Notes under the pieces: generated by a model
Told to the model about the DNA's origin: nothing
Database searches by the model: none
The model's input: only the letters and a program-made list of their open reading frames with translations
Shown here: positions 24,001 through 33,900 of the stretch, piece after piece
How positions within the stretch are numbered: position 1 is the first letter of the stretch
How the letters are laid out: each line of letters opens with the position of its first letter
Position numbers and translations under genes: made by a program
Assembly (NCBI GenBank): GCA_017428625.1
Contig: JAFRQM010000041.1
Location: 1 to 64,000 of the forward strand
Direction: 5' to 3'
Length of the DNA stretch: 64,000 nucleotides
Origin: Clostridia bacterium
GTDB taxonomy: Bacteria > Bacillota > Clostridia > Oscillospirales > Acutalibacteraceae

Positions 24001-24713
24001 TCACAAAGCGGCAGAGTCTTCTCTGTCTGGCTGATACAGTAGCGGAGCGCTTTTGCTATATAATTATATATTGCTTTGCCCCACACTGTTTTTTCAAACG
24101 GAGCGTCTGTTTTGTAAACATCAAGCAGATAGTCAAGCCTTTCGTCGGGGAACGGGTAAGCCTGCGATTTTATATAAACTTTTTTTATCGCTCCGGAAAC
24201 TTCGCTGTCATCTTTGACATCGCAGATGAGTTCCATCATCCGGTCGTATCCTTCGGGAGCCGATGCCGAATAATTGTCAAGAACGGTATTCATAGCCTCG
24301 TTGCGCAGCACAGCTTCGCGGCTGCTTTCAATCAGCCTGAAATCCGGAGAAATGTCAAGGCTGTGAAAATTGTCGCGAACGAGATCTATGCAGAACTTAT
24401 CTATTGTGCTGATTTTTGCGAACGGCAGAAGATTAAGCTGCGAGCGGAGTCTTGCGTTGCCGGGGTCTTCTTTAATCGCTTCCGATAGACTTTTCGCTAT
24501 TTTTGTTTTCATATTTGCCGCCGCCGCGTTGGTAAATGTTACAACAAGAAGATTATTGACGGAGCAGGGACGGTCTTTGTCGATAATCTTCCTTTTAATC
24601 CTTTCGACAAGAACAGCGGTTTTGCCTGAACCAGCGGCGGCGCTGACAAGCAGGGTGCCCCCTTTTGATTCAATGGCATTTTTCTGTTGTCCGGTCCATT
24701 CGGGTTTACTCAT
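21078..24713 (-). CDS. addA: ATP-dependent helicase/nuclease subunit A
   Basis: AddA is the 3'-5' helicase and one nuclease of the AddAB double-strand-break resection enzyme, the Firmicute counterpart of RecBCD. From the ATG at 24713 the product is 1211 residues. Motifs: Walker A VSAAAGSGKTAVL, motif II VDEYQDVNEAQ, VGDVKQSIYGFR, VALTRAKEKLLIV, and the C-terminal RecB-type nuclease core IVVDYKTDGR with QLRIYARCL. The frame is open upstream but that stretch overlaps the addB coding end and is rejected. addB and addA overlap by 8 bp (ATGAGTAA), so translation is likely coupled. Confidence 0.97.
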   Translation of the reverse strand: MSKPEWTGQQKNAIESKGGTLLVSAAAGSGKTAVLVERIKRKIIDKDRPCSVNNLLVVTFTNAAAANMKTKIAKSLSEAIKEDPGNARLRSQLNLLPFAKISTIDKFCIDLVRDNFHSLDISPDFRLIESSREAVLRNEAMNTVLDNYSASAPEGYDRMMELICDVKDDSEVSGAIKKVYIKSQAYPFPDERLDYLLDVYKTDAPFEKTVWGKAIYNYIAKALRYCISQTEKTLPLCENNLQYCAEPLETMKGEYEFYNRALSLVDAQTGWEELREIFLSYSFKSLEFGRKSGYPENDKAFIQKLRKNAKDTFKSLRDRKKSSSSNLNLFGENLQQINEDKKDILPALECLISMVRDFEKEYSRLKKKENYVDFNDTLHSAIYLLCAKDENGDIIKDENGCPVAGPLAKELAEEFDEILVDEYQDVNEAQELLFRLLSKDGSNLFMVGDVKQSIYGFREAMPELFLGKQKSFAKYDAETYPATVVLGKNFRSVSGITENINHIFSRVMTEGIGGLEYNEDHCLHYNEKAQIPHEEPDTELHFVCNDEDKTEAEINYIADYIESNIGTLVVKDDKGSRPAQPGDFAVLVRVVNNGYAERLADVLKNRNLSVALNVDRRFFEAPEVRFMLSLLRIIANPFDEVSLLAVMLSPVYGFTPDDVAKIKINFRKEQKNKEAKNKKLFHAVRFAMNSGDEKAKKFLDEIERLRNISFTVGAEQLLHILLDETGYFSIVSVLPEASLRTGNLRLLCEYAAQYESAGRVGLTGFLRYIERAEKTQITAKAKEELQNENAVRIMTIHRSKGLEFPVCILANCGKQFNTDSNKAAIQFARNCGIGLYSGGSDFVKYNNIIRKATLFENAESERAEELRNLYVALTRAKEKLLIVTSYKTPAETKNGDPKPNQFRYIDLAGGEKLSPYSVLKAGKSIDVIASALINHPDAVLLRGIQKNEIDSEYIDIDFSKTAKLKIVDVNYEFTTEQETSEEEKEKDLSGLVYEIGKRAEYVYPYSGLEGKAAKKVASDFAAVHESGEFTATTVPAFISSEELSPAQKGTATHKFMQFCSFETADVDAELARVVGEGLMLQREADAVDKEKTVKFLSGDLVPRINASPKVYREQCFTCAIRAGEVYPDLRGEEADEIVVVDGVADLAFEEDGKLVIVDYKTDGRVTDEILRERYSGQLRIYARCLAELLNIEVKETLIYSFSLGKVIEITQ

Positions 24714-27700
24714 TTTCTTCCGCCTCCCTGTCAAGTTCTTTGAGAATTGCTTTCTGAGTTCTGATAGCGGGCATATTTTTCGCTGTATCTTTATCCAGGA
24801 AACAGACTGCTTTATAATCACAGTAATTGCACGCCGAACTGTTGCCGTTCACATAAGGAAACGGGGCGATTTTACCTTCTCTCAGGCTTTCAGCCATATT
24901 GAGAACTTTTTTCTCCACGCGTTTTTTCAGTTCAGCGAGTTCTTTGAGAGTAATGACACTTCCGCTGATGCTGAGTTCGCCTTTTTTATCTTTGATTGAG
25001 GCGGGAATGAAGACCTTTCTGTTCTCTTTATCCATTGCCTGAATAACATCGAAACTGTTAAGAACTATGCCGGATGTTTTCGCTTTAAGTATTTTGCTTT
25101 CTGTTATTACCTCTTCATCTTCATCGCGTTCTGTCGTAATTGAATTTGCGCTGTTCCGGTAATATATAATGCCGGCTGGGATGGTTTTGTCAAATGTGTC
25201 ACCTGGATTCTGCCAGATGGCAAACAGGTAGATAAGCATCTGCATATTGATTCCGAACTCTGTTTCGCCGAGTTCAAATTCTTTGCCGGTGTTTTTATAG
25301 TCAATAACTCTCAGGTAATCCCGGCCTTTTATTACGGCGGTATCCACTCTGTCAACACTGCCTTTAATTGAAACGGTTGCGCCGCTGCCGTCTGTCAGAA
25401 CATAGGGCGGAAGGCTGTCTTTCTCATTCTGATAACCGATTTTGAGTTCAAGCGCCGCAGGTCTGAAATCGCTTGCGGAAAACTCCTCAACAAGGCGTTC
25501 GGCAACATCGCACAATGAGCGGACAAGGCGTTCAATGTTTTGCAAAAAGCGCTCGCTCTTATCTTCTCTGCCGCCCATATATTCGTTGAGATATCTTTCA
25601 ATAATCGCGGATATTTCGCTGTATAATTCCTCTTTTGTAAGTGTGAGAAGGGTGTCGCCCTTATATTTTTCAAGAAGAACTTCCAACACATAGTGGCTGA
25701 TTGTTCCTCTCAGAAAAATGTCAACCTCGGCGCGCTTGTTTGCGTTTATGCCGATACCATACTGACAGAAATATTTGAACGGACATTTGTAATACAGTTC
25801 AACTCTGGAGGCGCTCAGCGACATATTTACGCCGAACAGTTCCTTTGCCGTTTCTTTATTCTCAATTTCAAAATGTCTGCCGGAGCCCGCGCGGTCAAGT
25901 GCCTCTATTTTGCCCGAATAATCATCTTTGCCTTTAAAGTATTGGCGCAGTGCTTTGTAAAGGTCACTGTTCAAAGGCATCTGCCTTGCGAGCATTTCAA
26001 AGGCGGTCTGCCTGCTCTCAATCAGGTCGAGCGCGGGAACTGAGTTGTAATCCAACTCTTTGTGTTTCGGGAAAAGGTCTCTTGTTCTTTCAACAACATC
26101 CGAAGGCTCGCCGCTCTCACCGGAGCCGTTTGTATTGTAACTGATAAACAGTTTTTCGCGCGCTGTGCAGAAGGCGCTGTATGCAATCATACGCTCCTCT
26201 TTCATTTTGTGTTCGCCGAACGACGCGAGTTCTATCCCCTTCTCACTGAGAACGCGCCTGTCTCTGTCGGTAAAGGGGGCTGTTTCCGCCTTCAACGCGG
26301 GGAAGACGCTGTAATTAGCCCCGAGAATATAAACCACTTTCGGAGAGTCAAGCCGTATTCTGTCTGCGCTGCCGAAAGTTACCTCATCAATGCCCGCGGG
26401 GATGACCCCGACGGTTTCGAGATTGAGCATAAGGGTCAGGACTTTTTGCGCCTCTTTCGCGTCAACGGGACTGTCTCCCACCGCCGCTATGAAGGAATCG
26501 AGAAGCGACATAAGCGTATCCCAGTATTTGGCCTGCGTGTCGGAGTCTTCGCCGGCTCCCTGCTCTTTGAGTTTTTGCGAATAATCGCGTATTTTCTGCG
26601 GAGCGTTCAGTTCACGCAGCAGGCCGTAAACGGCTTTTGCGTATTCTTCAGCCCGGCAGGGTTTTTCTACCTTTTCACAGAATGCCTTTACGGGTTGTGT
26701 CGCGTTTTTTCTCATTTCGTTGATTCTGTAAAGCTCGTCTTCCTGTTCTTCGGTAAACTCAGTGCCGAAACCCTGCGGATTGTAAGCCCAGTCTTCAAGC
26801 CATTTTTTGCCGTCAATCTGCCAAAGGTATGTGTAATTCTCAAGAGTGTTTATGCTATCACTGTCGAGTGTAGAAAGCCCTGTGCGCAGAAAACGCATAA
26901 CGCTCTCCGTCTGCCAGCCTTCAGCGGCGATATTTACGGCTGCAAGCACAGCCGCAATAATGGGAGACGCTTTTACGGGGCGGCGGAAATCTTCGAAAAT
27001 ATCTATTGAGCATTTGCGCAGCGCCGAGCGCATTGGCATTTCATAGGGTGCGGAATCACGCGCCACAACCGCAATATCTCTGCAGCGGTAGCCGTATTCT
27101 CTTATGAGTTTTTTTATTACACTCGCGGCAAGTTCGCATTCCGTGTAAATATCGGGCGCCCTGCACACTGTTATTGCGGAGGCGTCCTCTTCATAAACGG
27201 GAGAAAGGGAATCAAAAAGATTCATTTCATAAGCCGCGAGTTCGGGCGCGTCAAATCTTTTGATATCGGGCGGAAAATTGTTGTATTTGTTACCCATTGA
27301 CTCGTTTTCGGATTTTGTGGATGTTACCACGAGTTTTTCTGCGAGGGCTTTGAGTTTTTTGTAGGTATCGGCTGTGTGACCGAAAAGTTCATCATCTGTG
27401 CCCGTGTCGGGATTGTCAAGGCAGAGCGTGATATAAACCGCCTCCGCGTCAATGAGCATCTGCCCGATAATCTTCATCTGAAGTTCGGTAAAACCGCGAA
27501 ATCCGTCTATATACACCAATTTGTTTTTAAAATAATGACTTTCTTTCAGTTCGTCATAAAGATAGTTGAGTTTATCCGCTGTGTCAAAATAACTCTGCGC
27601 TCTTTGCGCGTCATAGCTTTCACAGGCGAGGGCGACATCATAAAGTTTGCTTTGAAGAACGGATGATTCCATAGAATCCGCCGCCTTACGGATATCCTGC

Positions 27701-28101
27701 GCGCTGACAGCGCTCTGTTCCATTTCGCTGTGAACTTTAAGAAAGGATTCAATGACTCCGGGCGCGTCGGTCTGTTTTGAATAAAGCAGAAATTTGCCCT
27801 TGACAGAGTCAAGAGCCATAGCCATAACAGCGGATTTTGCAGAATCGTCCATAAGTTCTCTGCCTGTAAGGGCGGAGGGCTTAACAACGGTGTCGGCAAG
27901 GCGTGAGAAGCTCAGAACCGAAACATCAGCGTATTTTGCCGTGCCGAGCTGTCTGAGCATTGCCTTTTCGGTAGCAAATGAAAACTGTTCGGGTACTATG
28001 AGAATAATGCCGCTTCTGCCCGAATTTATCTGGCGTTCGATTTCATTGTGAATGAAGGTTGTTTTTCCCGAGCGCAGGCGCCCCGTAACGAATTTAAGCA
28101 A
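24706..28101 (-). CDS. addB: ATP-dependent nuclease subunit B
   Basis: AddB carries the second nuclease and the Chi-recognition scaffold of AddAB. The 1131-residue protein has an N-terminal Walker A variant GRLRSGKTTFIHNE, a C-terminal nuclease core RVIDYKNTGKEF, and the cysteines of the iron-sulfur clamp: one in YYKCPFKYFCQYG near residue 770 and three in ACNYCDYKAVC near residue 1095. The start is TTG with GGAGG seven bases upstream. It is transcribed from its own promoter and leads addA. Confidence 0.96.
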   Translation of the reverse strand: MLKFVTGRLRSGKTTFIHNEIERQINSGRSGIILIVPEQFSFATEKAMLRQLGTAKYADVSVLSFSRLADTVVKPSALTGRELMDDSAKSAVMAMALDSVKGKFLLYSKQTDAPGVIESFLKVHSEMEQSAVSAQDIRKAADSMESSVLQSKLYDVALACESYDAQRAQSYFDTADKLNYLYDELKESHYFKNKLVYIDGFRGFTELQMKIIGQMLIDAEAVYITLCLDNPDTGTDDELFGHTADTYKKLKALAEKLVVTSTKSENESMGNKYNNFPPDIKRFDAPELAAYEMNLFDSLSPVYEEDASAITVCRAPDIYTECELAASVIKKLIREYGYRCRDIAVVARDSAPYEMPMRSALRKCSIDIFEDFRRPVKASPIIAAVLAAVNIAAEGWQTESVMRFLRTGLSTLDSDSINTLENYTYLWQIDGKKWLEDWAYNPQGFGTEFTEEQEDELYRINEMRKNATQPVKAFCEKVEKPCRAEEYAKAVYGLLRELNAPQKIRDYSQKLKEQGAGEDSDTQAKYWDTLMSLLDSFIAAVGDSPVDAKEAQKVLTLMLNLETVGVIPAGIDEVTFGSADRIRLDSPKVVYILGANYSVFPALKAETAPFTDRDRRVLSEKGIELASFGEHKMKEERMIAYSAFCTAREKLFISYNTNGSGESGEPSDVVERTRDLFPKHKELDYNSVPALDLIESRQTAFEMLARQMPLNSDLYKALRQYFKGKDDYSGKIEALDRAGSGRHFEIENKETAKELFGVNMSLSASRVELYYKCPFKYFCQYGIGINANKRAEVDIFLRGTISHYVLEVLLEKYKGDTLLTLTKEELYSEISAIIERYLNEYMGGREDKSERFLQNIERLVRSLCDVAERLVEEFSASDFRPAALELKIGYQNEKDSLPPYVLTDGSGATVSIKGSVDRVDTAVIKGRDYLRVIDYKNTGKEFELGETEFGINMQMLIYLFAIWQNPGDTFDKTIPAGIIYYRNSANSITTERDEDEEVITESKILKAKTSGIVLNSFDVIQAMDKENRKVFIPASIKDKKGELSISGSVITLKELAELKKRVEKKVLNMAESLREGKIAPFPYVNGNSSACNYCDYKAVCFLDKDTAKNMPAIRTQKAILKELDREAEENE

Positions 28102-28155
28102 TTTCCTTCCTCCGTATAAACTGTATTTGTAAGTTCTGTTTTTATGGTTTTAATT

Positions 28156-28184
28156 ATTTTATTTTATAAAAAAATGTTTGTCAA
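28156..28184 (-). promoter_or_regulatory. Promoter of addBA
   Basis: TTGACA (28179-28184), 17-bp spacer, TAAAAT (28156-28161) on the minus strand. I see no LexA-type box here. Confidence 0.65.
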
Positions 28185-28226
28185 CACTTTCAGATGTGTG
28201 TGTGTCATTTTCGGGACACAAAACTG

Positions 28227-28255
28227 AAAAAAGCCGCAAGAAAAGCACTCGCGGC
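28227..28255 (-). terminator. Terminator of the radical SAM pair
   Basis: An 8-bp stem (GCCGCGAG/CTTGCGGC, one G-U pair) followed by six T on the minus strand, just after the DUF2344 gene stop. Confidence 0.75.
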
Positions 28256-28261
28256 ATTTTT

Positions 28262-28933
28262 TCAGCGGAACTCTTCGCCGCTCTCATTGAACAGCTTTGT
28301 TCTTGATATTTTACGGCTGACGGGTTCAAATCCCGTTTTTTCAAAAAGCGCCGTGAGAACAAGGTCGGGGTTCAGGTTTGAGGCGCTTCCCGTTGCGGTT
28401 ACTGTTTTTATTCTTATGAACGCGCCGTCTGCAACGGCGGAAAAAGACAATATCATCTCACATAGGTTGACTGTTTTAACGCCTTTTTTTGAGCGCTTTT
28501 CGGCAACCAGTTCACCTGATTTTATGATTTCTCCGGCTTTCAAGGCAAAATCTGCCGCTGTGTTTTCACAGCCGGTTTCAAGTGTGATTTCATACTCTGC
28601 GGATGTAATTTGCGCTGTTTTCATTACGGGGTCGGTAACGGATTTGATTTCGATACCCTCGGGCATAACGGAAGAAAGGGCGTTTCTGACCTCTTCATTT
28701 GTCATTTCACCCTCAATACGAATATCAAGCGGCTCGTTGAGACCCTCCTGACCGAGAGGTAAAGGGCACAAAAAGTTGAGGTAGGGTTTTGGGTTAAAGC
28801 CCTCGGTATACCAGAGAGGTATTTTTGCCCTGACAACGGCTCGTGACAGGCAGCGGTTCATATCGAGATGCGAAATGTAGATTGCCGTGCCGGTCTTTTT
28901 AAACCACACTCTTACGGATCTCACTGCATTCAC
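28262..28933 (-). CDS. DUF2344 / TIGR03936-type radical SAM-associated protein
   Basis: The 223-residue protein opens VRVWFKKTGTAIYISHLDMNR and has the PLWYTEGFNPKPYLNF segment typical of the DUF2344 family. Its function is unknown. In many clostridia it lies directly after, or is fused to, the TIGR03960-type radical SAM protein, and here the two genes overlap by 35 bp, which implies coupled translation and probably a complex. The rng-rplU-rpmA genes that often follow this pair are absent; a terminator comes right after. Confidence 0.88.
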   Translation of the reverse strand: MNAVRSVRVWFKKTGTAIYISHLDMNRCLSRAVVRAKIPLWYTEGFNPKPYLNFLCPLPLGQEGLNEPLDIRIEGEMTNEEVRNALSSVMPEGIEIKSVTDPVMKTAQITSAEYEITLETGCENTAADFALKAGEIIKSGELVAEKRSKKGVKTVNLCEMILSFSAVADGAFIRIKTVTATGSASNLNPDLVLTALFEKTGFEPVSRKISRTKLFNESGEEFR

Positions 28934-30755
28934 CTCCGTTTATTGCCGCTGCTCCGCAGCCGGCGCATTTTTCACGGCAGCACGGAGTTGTTAAGCCCTC
29001 GTGCGCTTTTTTATTTTCTCTTATAAAGAACTGTTTTGTAACGCCGTAATCCATATGATCCCACGGCAGAACTTCATCATAACTGCGCTTTCTCGCTGTG
29101 TAGAAAAGAGGGTCAATGCCGCACTCCTCAAAGCACTGCATCCATACATCAAATTTAAGCGAATCGTCCCAACTGTCAAATTTACAGCCGTATTCCCAAG
29201 CTTTTTCTATTACCTTTGAGAGACGGCGGTCGCCCCTTGAAAACACACCTTCGAGGAAACTTGTCTGCGAATTGTGCATTGAAACGCTGATTTTGCGCGA
29301 ACGGATATATGAAAGAAGTTTTGTCTGCTTTTCTTTTGTTTCTTCCGGGGTAATCATCGGCTCCCACTGGAAGGGAGTGAAGGGTTTTGGAACAAGAGTC
29401 GCTACCGAAACGGAGACATTGACGCCCCTGCCCTTTGGCTTGTCAGGGTTGTTGTAGTATTCGTCAACAACCGCCTGCGCGAGTTTTGCTATGCCTTCAA
29501 TATCCTCATCCGTTTCTGTGGGCAGACCCATCATAAAATAAAGTTTAACGGCAGTCCATCCGCCTTTGAAAGCAAGAGATGCGGTTGAAAGAACTTCCTG
29601 CTCGGTAATGTTTTTGTTAATAACATCACGAAGGCGCTGGGTGCCCGCTTCGGGAGCAAAAGTAAGACCGCTTTTGCGAACGGAAGCGAGTTTTTTCATA
29701 AGCTCTTCAGGAAAATTGTCTGCACGAAGCGACGGCAGAGCGACATTTATTTTTTCAGGAACAGTCCAGTCAAGCATTGAATTGAGAAGTTTTTCAAGCC
29801 CTGTGTAATCGCTGGTAGAAAGGGAACAAAGCGATATTTCATCATAACCGGTGTTTTCGTAAATCGCCCTGCACTGCTTTTCGACGGTTTCAGGAGATTT
29901 CTCCCTTATCGGGCGATAAAGAAAACAGGCCTGACAAAAACGGCAGCCTCTGATGCAGCCGCGGAAAGTTTCGACGGTTGTGCGGTCATGAACTACCTCA
30001 ATGAAAGGCACAACAAAACTTGAGGGGGCAAACATTGTGTCAAGGTCTTTAACCGTTCTTTTGGTAACCTTCGCCGGAGCGCCGTCTTTGGGAATAATCG
30101 CTTTCACGATGCCGTCGTCATTATATTCAACATCATAAAGCGAGGGCACATAAACCCCGGGAATTTTCGCGGCTTCACGGAGAAACTCAGCTTTTGTTGA
30201 GCCCTTTGCCTTATGAATTTTGTATAAATCAATTACCTCGTTTGTGACTTCTTCGCCGTCGCCCGGGGTGGTAAGGTCGAAAAATTCCGCCATAGGTTCA
30301 ATATTGCACGCGCAGGCTCCGCCTCCGACTATGAGGGGCGAAAGGTTTTTACGCTCTGCCGAGCGCAGAGGAACACCGGCGAGAGAAAGCATATTGAGAA
30401 TATTCGTGTAGCAGAGTTCATACATCATTGTGAAGGCGATAAAATCAAAATCTTTTATCGCGTCGCCGCTTTCAAGCCCGTAAAGAGGCACCTTGAGAGA
30501 GCGCATCTGCTCTTCCATATCGGATGCAGGCGCAAAAACACGCTCACACCAGGCATCGTCACGCTCATTTATGAGCGAGTAGAGAATTTTCATGCCGAGG
30601 TGCGACATTCCGATTTCATAAGTATCCGGAAAGCAGAACGCATAGCGGATATCGATTTTATTTTTATCTTTTATTACGCTGTTGAGTTCTCCGCCCGTAT
30701 ATCTGCCGGGCTTCTGAACTTTAAGCAGCACATTTTCAAGTTGTTTCGGGAACAT
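28899..30755 (-). CDS. B12-binding-type radical SAM protein (TIGR03960 family)
   Basis: The 618-residue protein (from the ATG at 30755, MFPKQLENVLLKVQKPGRY) has an N-terminal B12-binding-like Rossmann region (YAFCFPDTYEIGMSHLG), a radical SAM core with GCIRGCRFCQACF (C-x3-C-x2-C for the 4Fe-4S cluster) near residue 265, and a cysteine-rich C-terminus (CCREKCAGCG). The reaction is unknown. An in-frame ATG 26 codons upstream lacks a ribosome-binding site and is not used here. The gene starts the two-gene unit with DUF2344. Confidence 0.92.
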   Translation of the reverse strand: MFPKQLENVLLKVQKPGRYTGGELNSVIKDKNKIDIRYAFCFPDTYEIGMSHLGMKILYSLINERDDAWCERVFAPASDMEEQMRSLKVPLYGLESGDAIKDFDFIAFTMMYELCYTNILNMLSLAGVPLRSAERKNLSPLIVGGGACACNIEPMAEFFDLTTPGDGEEVTNEVIDLYKIHKAKGSTKAEFLREAAKIPGVYVPSLYDVEYNDDGIVKAIIPKDGAPAKVTKRTVKDLDTMFAPSSFVVPFIEVVHDRTTVETFRGCIRGCRFCQACFLYRPIREKSPETVEKQCRAIYENTGYDEISLCSLSTSDYTGLEKLLNSMLDWTVPEKINVALPSLRADNFPEELMKKLASVRKSGLTFAPEAGTQRLRDVINKNITEQEVLSTASLAFKGGWTAVKLYFMMGLPTETDEDIEGIAKLAQAVVDEYYNNPDKPKGRGVNVSVSVATLVPKPFTPFQWEPMITPEETKEKQTKLLSYIRSRKISVSMHNSQTSFLEGVFSRGDRRLSKVIEKAWEYGCKFDSWDDSLKFDVWMQCFEECGIDPLFYTARKRSYDEVLPWDHMDYGVTKQFFIRENKKAHEGLTTPCCREKCAGCGAAAINGGECSEIRKSVV

Positions 30756-30801
30756 TTTTTTACCGTCCGTTTCGGATTTTATTTGATAATTATAATTAAT
30801 T

Positions 30802-30830
30802 ATTATACTGTATTTCTCTGCCTTTGGCAA
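30802..30830 (-). promoter_or_regulatory. Promoter of the radical SAM pair
   Basis: TTGCCA (30825-30830), 17-bp spacer, TATAAT (30802-30807) on the minus strand. Confidence 0.65.
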
Positions 30831-30861
30831 CATTTATGCGGATACAGTCATAAAAAACAGT

Positions 30862-30894
30862 AAAAAAATAAGCCCTTCCGTTTCCGGAAGGGCT
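30862..30894 (-). terminator. Terminator of the dockerin protein gene
   Basis: A 9-bp perfect stem AGCCCTTCC/GGAAGGGCT with a 6-base loop, followed by TATTTTTTT on the minus strand. Confidence 0.85.
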
Positions 30895-30911
30895 GTGTGC
30901 GTTTATTCGGT

Positions 30912-33900
30912 TTATGCCATTACAACTCTTGAACCGATGACATTTGATGCTTGGCTGATTGTTGCCTCGTAGTTTACTACAAGACCGATTGCCGCTGCGT
31001 CGGATGCTGTTACGCTGCCGTCGCCGTCAACGTCTGCCGCTTTGAGATAAGCGCCGCCGTTGTTGTCTGCAGCAAGGAGGCTGGTGTTGGCTGCGCCGAT
31101 TGAGTAAGCCTGGATGTAGGCTTTGTCGGTGCTGTCAATACGAGCGTCACCGTTTACATCGCCGAAGAGAACTGCGAAGTAGATGAACTTGGTTGTATTC
31201 GAGTTATCTTTTGCCTGAATGTATGAGCCTGTGCCGTTACCATAGGTTTGAGCGATAACTTTAACGAGGTCGGAGTTAATACCGTTAACATTGAACATAT
31301 TGGTGTCAAGGATAAGGCCTAAACCCTCAGAGATACCGTAGATGAAACCGTAGGTAATGCCCTGGTAAACATAACCGTCGCCGATGTCAAGGTCGCCTTC
31401 GTAGTCTTCGTCAACCTCAAGGCTGGGAGCTACGAGATAAACAAGACCGTTGATTGCTGAGTTAAGTCTTGCAGTCTGGTTGTCAACGATGGGCTGATCA
31501 TCAGCTTCAACAACTGACTCGAAGAGCGCATTTGCGTTATCAAGGATTGAGCGAAGCGAGTTGATTGATGCTGCTGTGTAGGTTGCATCAAGATCGGGAT
31601 CCGCAAGAGTTCTTCTTGCAAGAACGATTGCCGTGTAAAGCTGCATCTTGTCAGCAAGTTCGCCTGCTTTGGTAAGACCGTAGAACGCTTTGATAAGACC
31701 GGAACGAACCGCAGTTACCATTGACTGGGTTGTTCTTGCGCTTGCCTGGTTAAACTGAACCTGAGCAAGAAGGTCAACTGCGCAGTCATAAGCGTCTTTG
31801 AATGCAGTCCAGCTCTTTTCTGTGTAGGTGGGAACAAGAGTCTGGGTTGTTTCATCAACATAACCGTTGACGCCGCCGTTATAAGCAGTAGCGCAGAGTG
31901 ATTCCATTACCCATCTCAGTGAATAAACAACTGTTGCGCTGTATGACTTTCTGTTTGCTTCTGCGGTCTGGAGATAATAGTTGATGCCGTCGTAATACTG
32001 GTTGAGTTTGTTTGAGTAGTCAATAACATTCTTGACATATTTATTCCACTGTTTGAAGATGCTTGCCTCTTTGTCTGTTGTGGTTGCTTCACTGTCAGTG
32101 GGAAGATATTCAATAGGTTTGTTGGTTGTAATAAGAGTGCTTGAGCCGTAGAGTGCAAGGTAATCTTTAATAACCTGAAGCTGGTTGAAGTTTGCGGTTG
32201 TAATGCCGGAGTTTGCGCCATACTGGCTGATGCGGCGTGCATCATAGGAGTTGCTTGCGCTATACCACGGGAACATTACACTGGGACCGTCTTCATCGTT
32301 ATTAAGTGCAAGGAATTCTTTCCACTCATCTGCCGCATCTTTGATTTCATCAAGGAAGCTCTCATACTGACCGATGAATTTATCAGCATCTTCAATGAAG
32401 TCATTGAAGTTGTTGAAAGTATAGAGTGCATCCGGGAAGTCTTCCTGATTACGGAATACCATAAACTCCTGGTTGGAGATTGATGACTGATAAACACCTA
32501 TGCCGTTAACAACACCTTCGCCTGAGCTTCTGTAAACGCCCATTGCGATTCTGCCGGTGTCGGGGTTGTAAGCATCCATATAATCGAAATCAACTGTTGT
32601 GAACGCTTTTTTGAAGTAGGTCTTGTTGGGGTTGTATGCCGCGCTGCCTGTTCCGGTGAGATTTACGGGCGAATATGTTTTAACCTTAACAAGATATGTG
32701 CCTTCATCATTTGCGCCGAGTGCAACTTCGGGGTGTGTGTAGTATGTTGTGCCTTCAACATAATCATCGGGAAGAGTAACCGCAGAGTTTGCGTTCTGAG
32801 CCGTGAAGAATACGCCGTTTGTTGTTTCGGTAACAGTTGCCGGCTCAAAGTCTGAGGTATAGTATGACGCTTTGGGGTCATAGTTTGAACCGTTGAGGGT
32901 AATTGTGTTGTAAGTCTGAACCTCTTTGAACACGCCTGTGCCGAAGTTGTATGTTGAGGAGTTTGTGAACTTGTCAATGTCCTGAGCAACTATATACTGC
33001 TCGCTGTAGTATGTCTTGGAGGCGTCATAGTCGCCGGGAAGAGTTGCAGTCTGAAGATTGTAGTTTGCATCAAGATAGTAGTAAGTGCCGACGGTTTCTT
33101 CATTGACATCTGCAACACCGTAGGGAATTCTGGTGTCACCTTGAGTCTGGATGGTGTTAATAAGGGCTTTGAGGTCGCTTACTTTTATCTGACCGGGTGA
33201 AAGAATGCTGTTGCGGTAGGGTTTGATGTAATTTGCGCCCATTACAAGGGGAAGAACTGTTCTGAGAAGGGGCTCAAGCTTGGTGTAAGGATTATAGCTG
33301 CTTGTGCTGCCGCCGCTGAGCGCTATGATAAGATAATTGACAAGATTGCCAAGGTTGCTGTTATTAAGAAGACCTGAGGAGCCGGTGCCGAGAGAGTTGA
33401 TGCTTGTCGGTGTTGAATAAGCGTTTCTGGTGCCCTGGTTTGCGGGAAGAAGCGCATATTTGCCGAGCGCAACATAAAGAACTCTGTCGATAAGTCTGAT
33501 AATAACGGTAAGAGTCGGGTTGGCAAGGTCAGCGCCCGAAGTTTTGTTTCTCTGGAAGAGCGAAACAAGTTCCTGAACGTCAATATCCATTACGGAGCCG
33601 AGGAGCCAGCCGCAGATAAGGTCGCCGCTTGTTTTGAGCGGGAAGGTTGCACCTGCGCCGTTTGCGCCTATCTGACCCTGAACCGTGTAATCACTGCCCA
33701 TTGTGTGGTCGGTGATGGAGGCGGGGAGCCATGAGTTCGGGATAAGACCGAAGAGGATTTCGTCTATTTCTTTCCAGACATATTCGTAAGTGGGATATTT
33801 AGTGCTCAGGCTGTATGTATCCTTGAAGAGAGGAAGATATTTGTCAACAACCCAGTCAAGAAGAACCTTAACAAATTTTTCAAAACGAATTGTAGCGTCT

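Noticed and set aside
24714..24821. Longer addA start
   Set aside because: The added residues overlap the addB coding end and are unlike AddA; the ATG at 24713 has an SD and the typical 8-bp overlap.
26062..27009. 315-codon plus-strand frame within addB
   Set aside because: Antisense to addB, whose motifs and length are intact.
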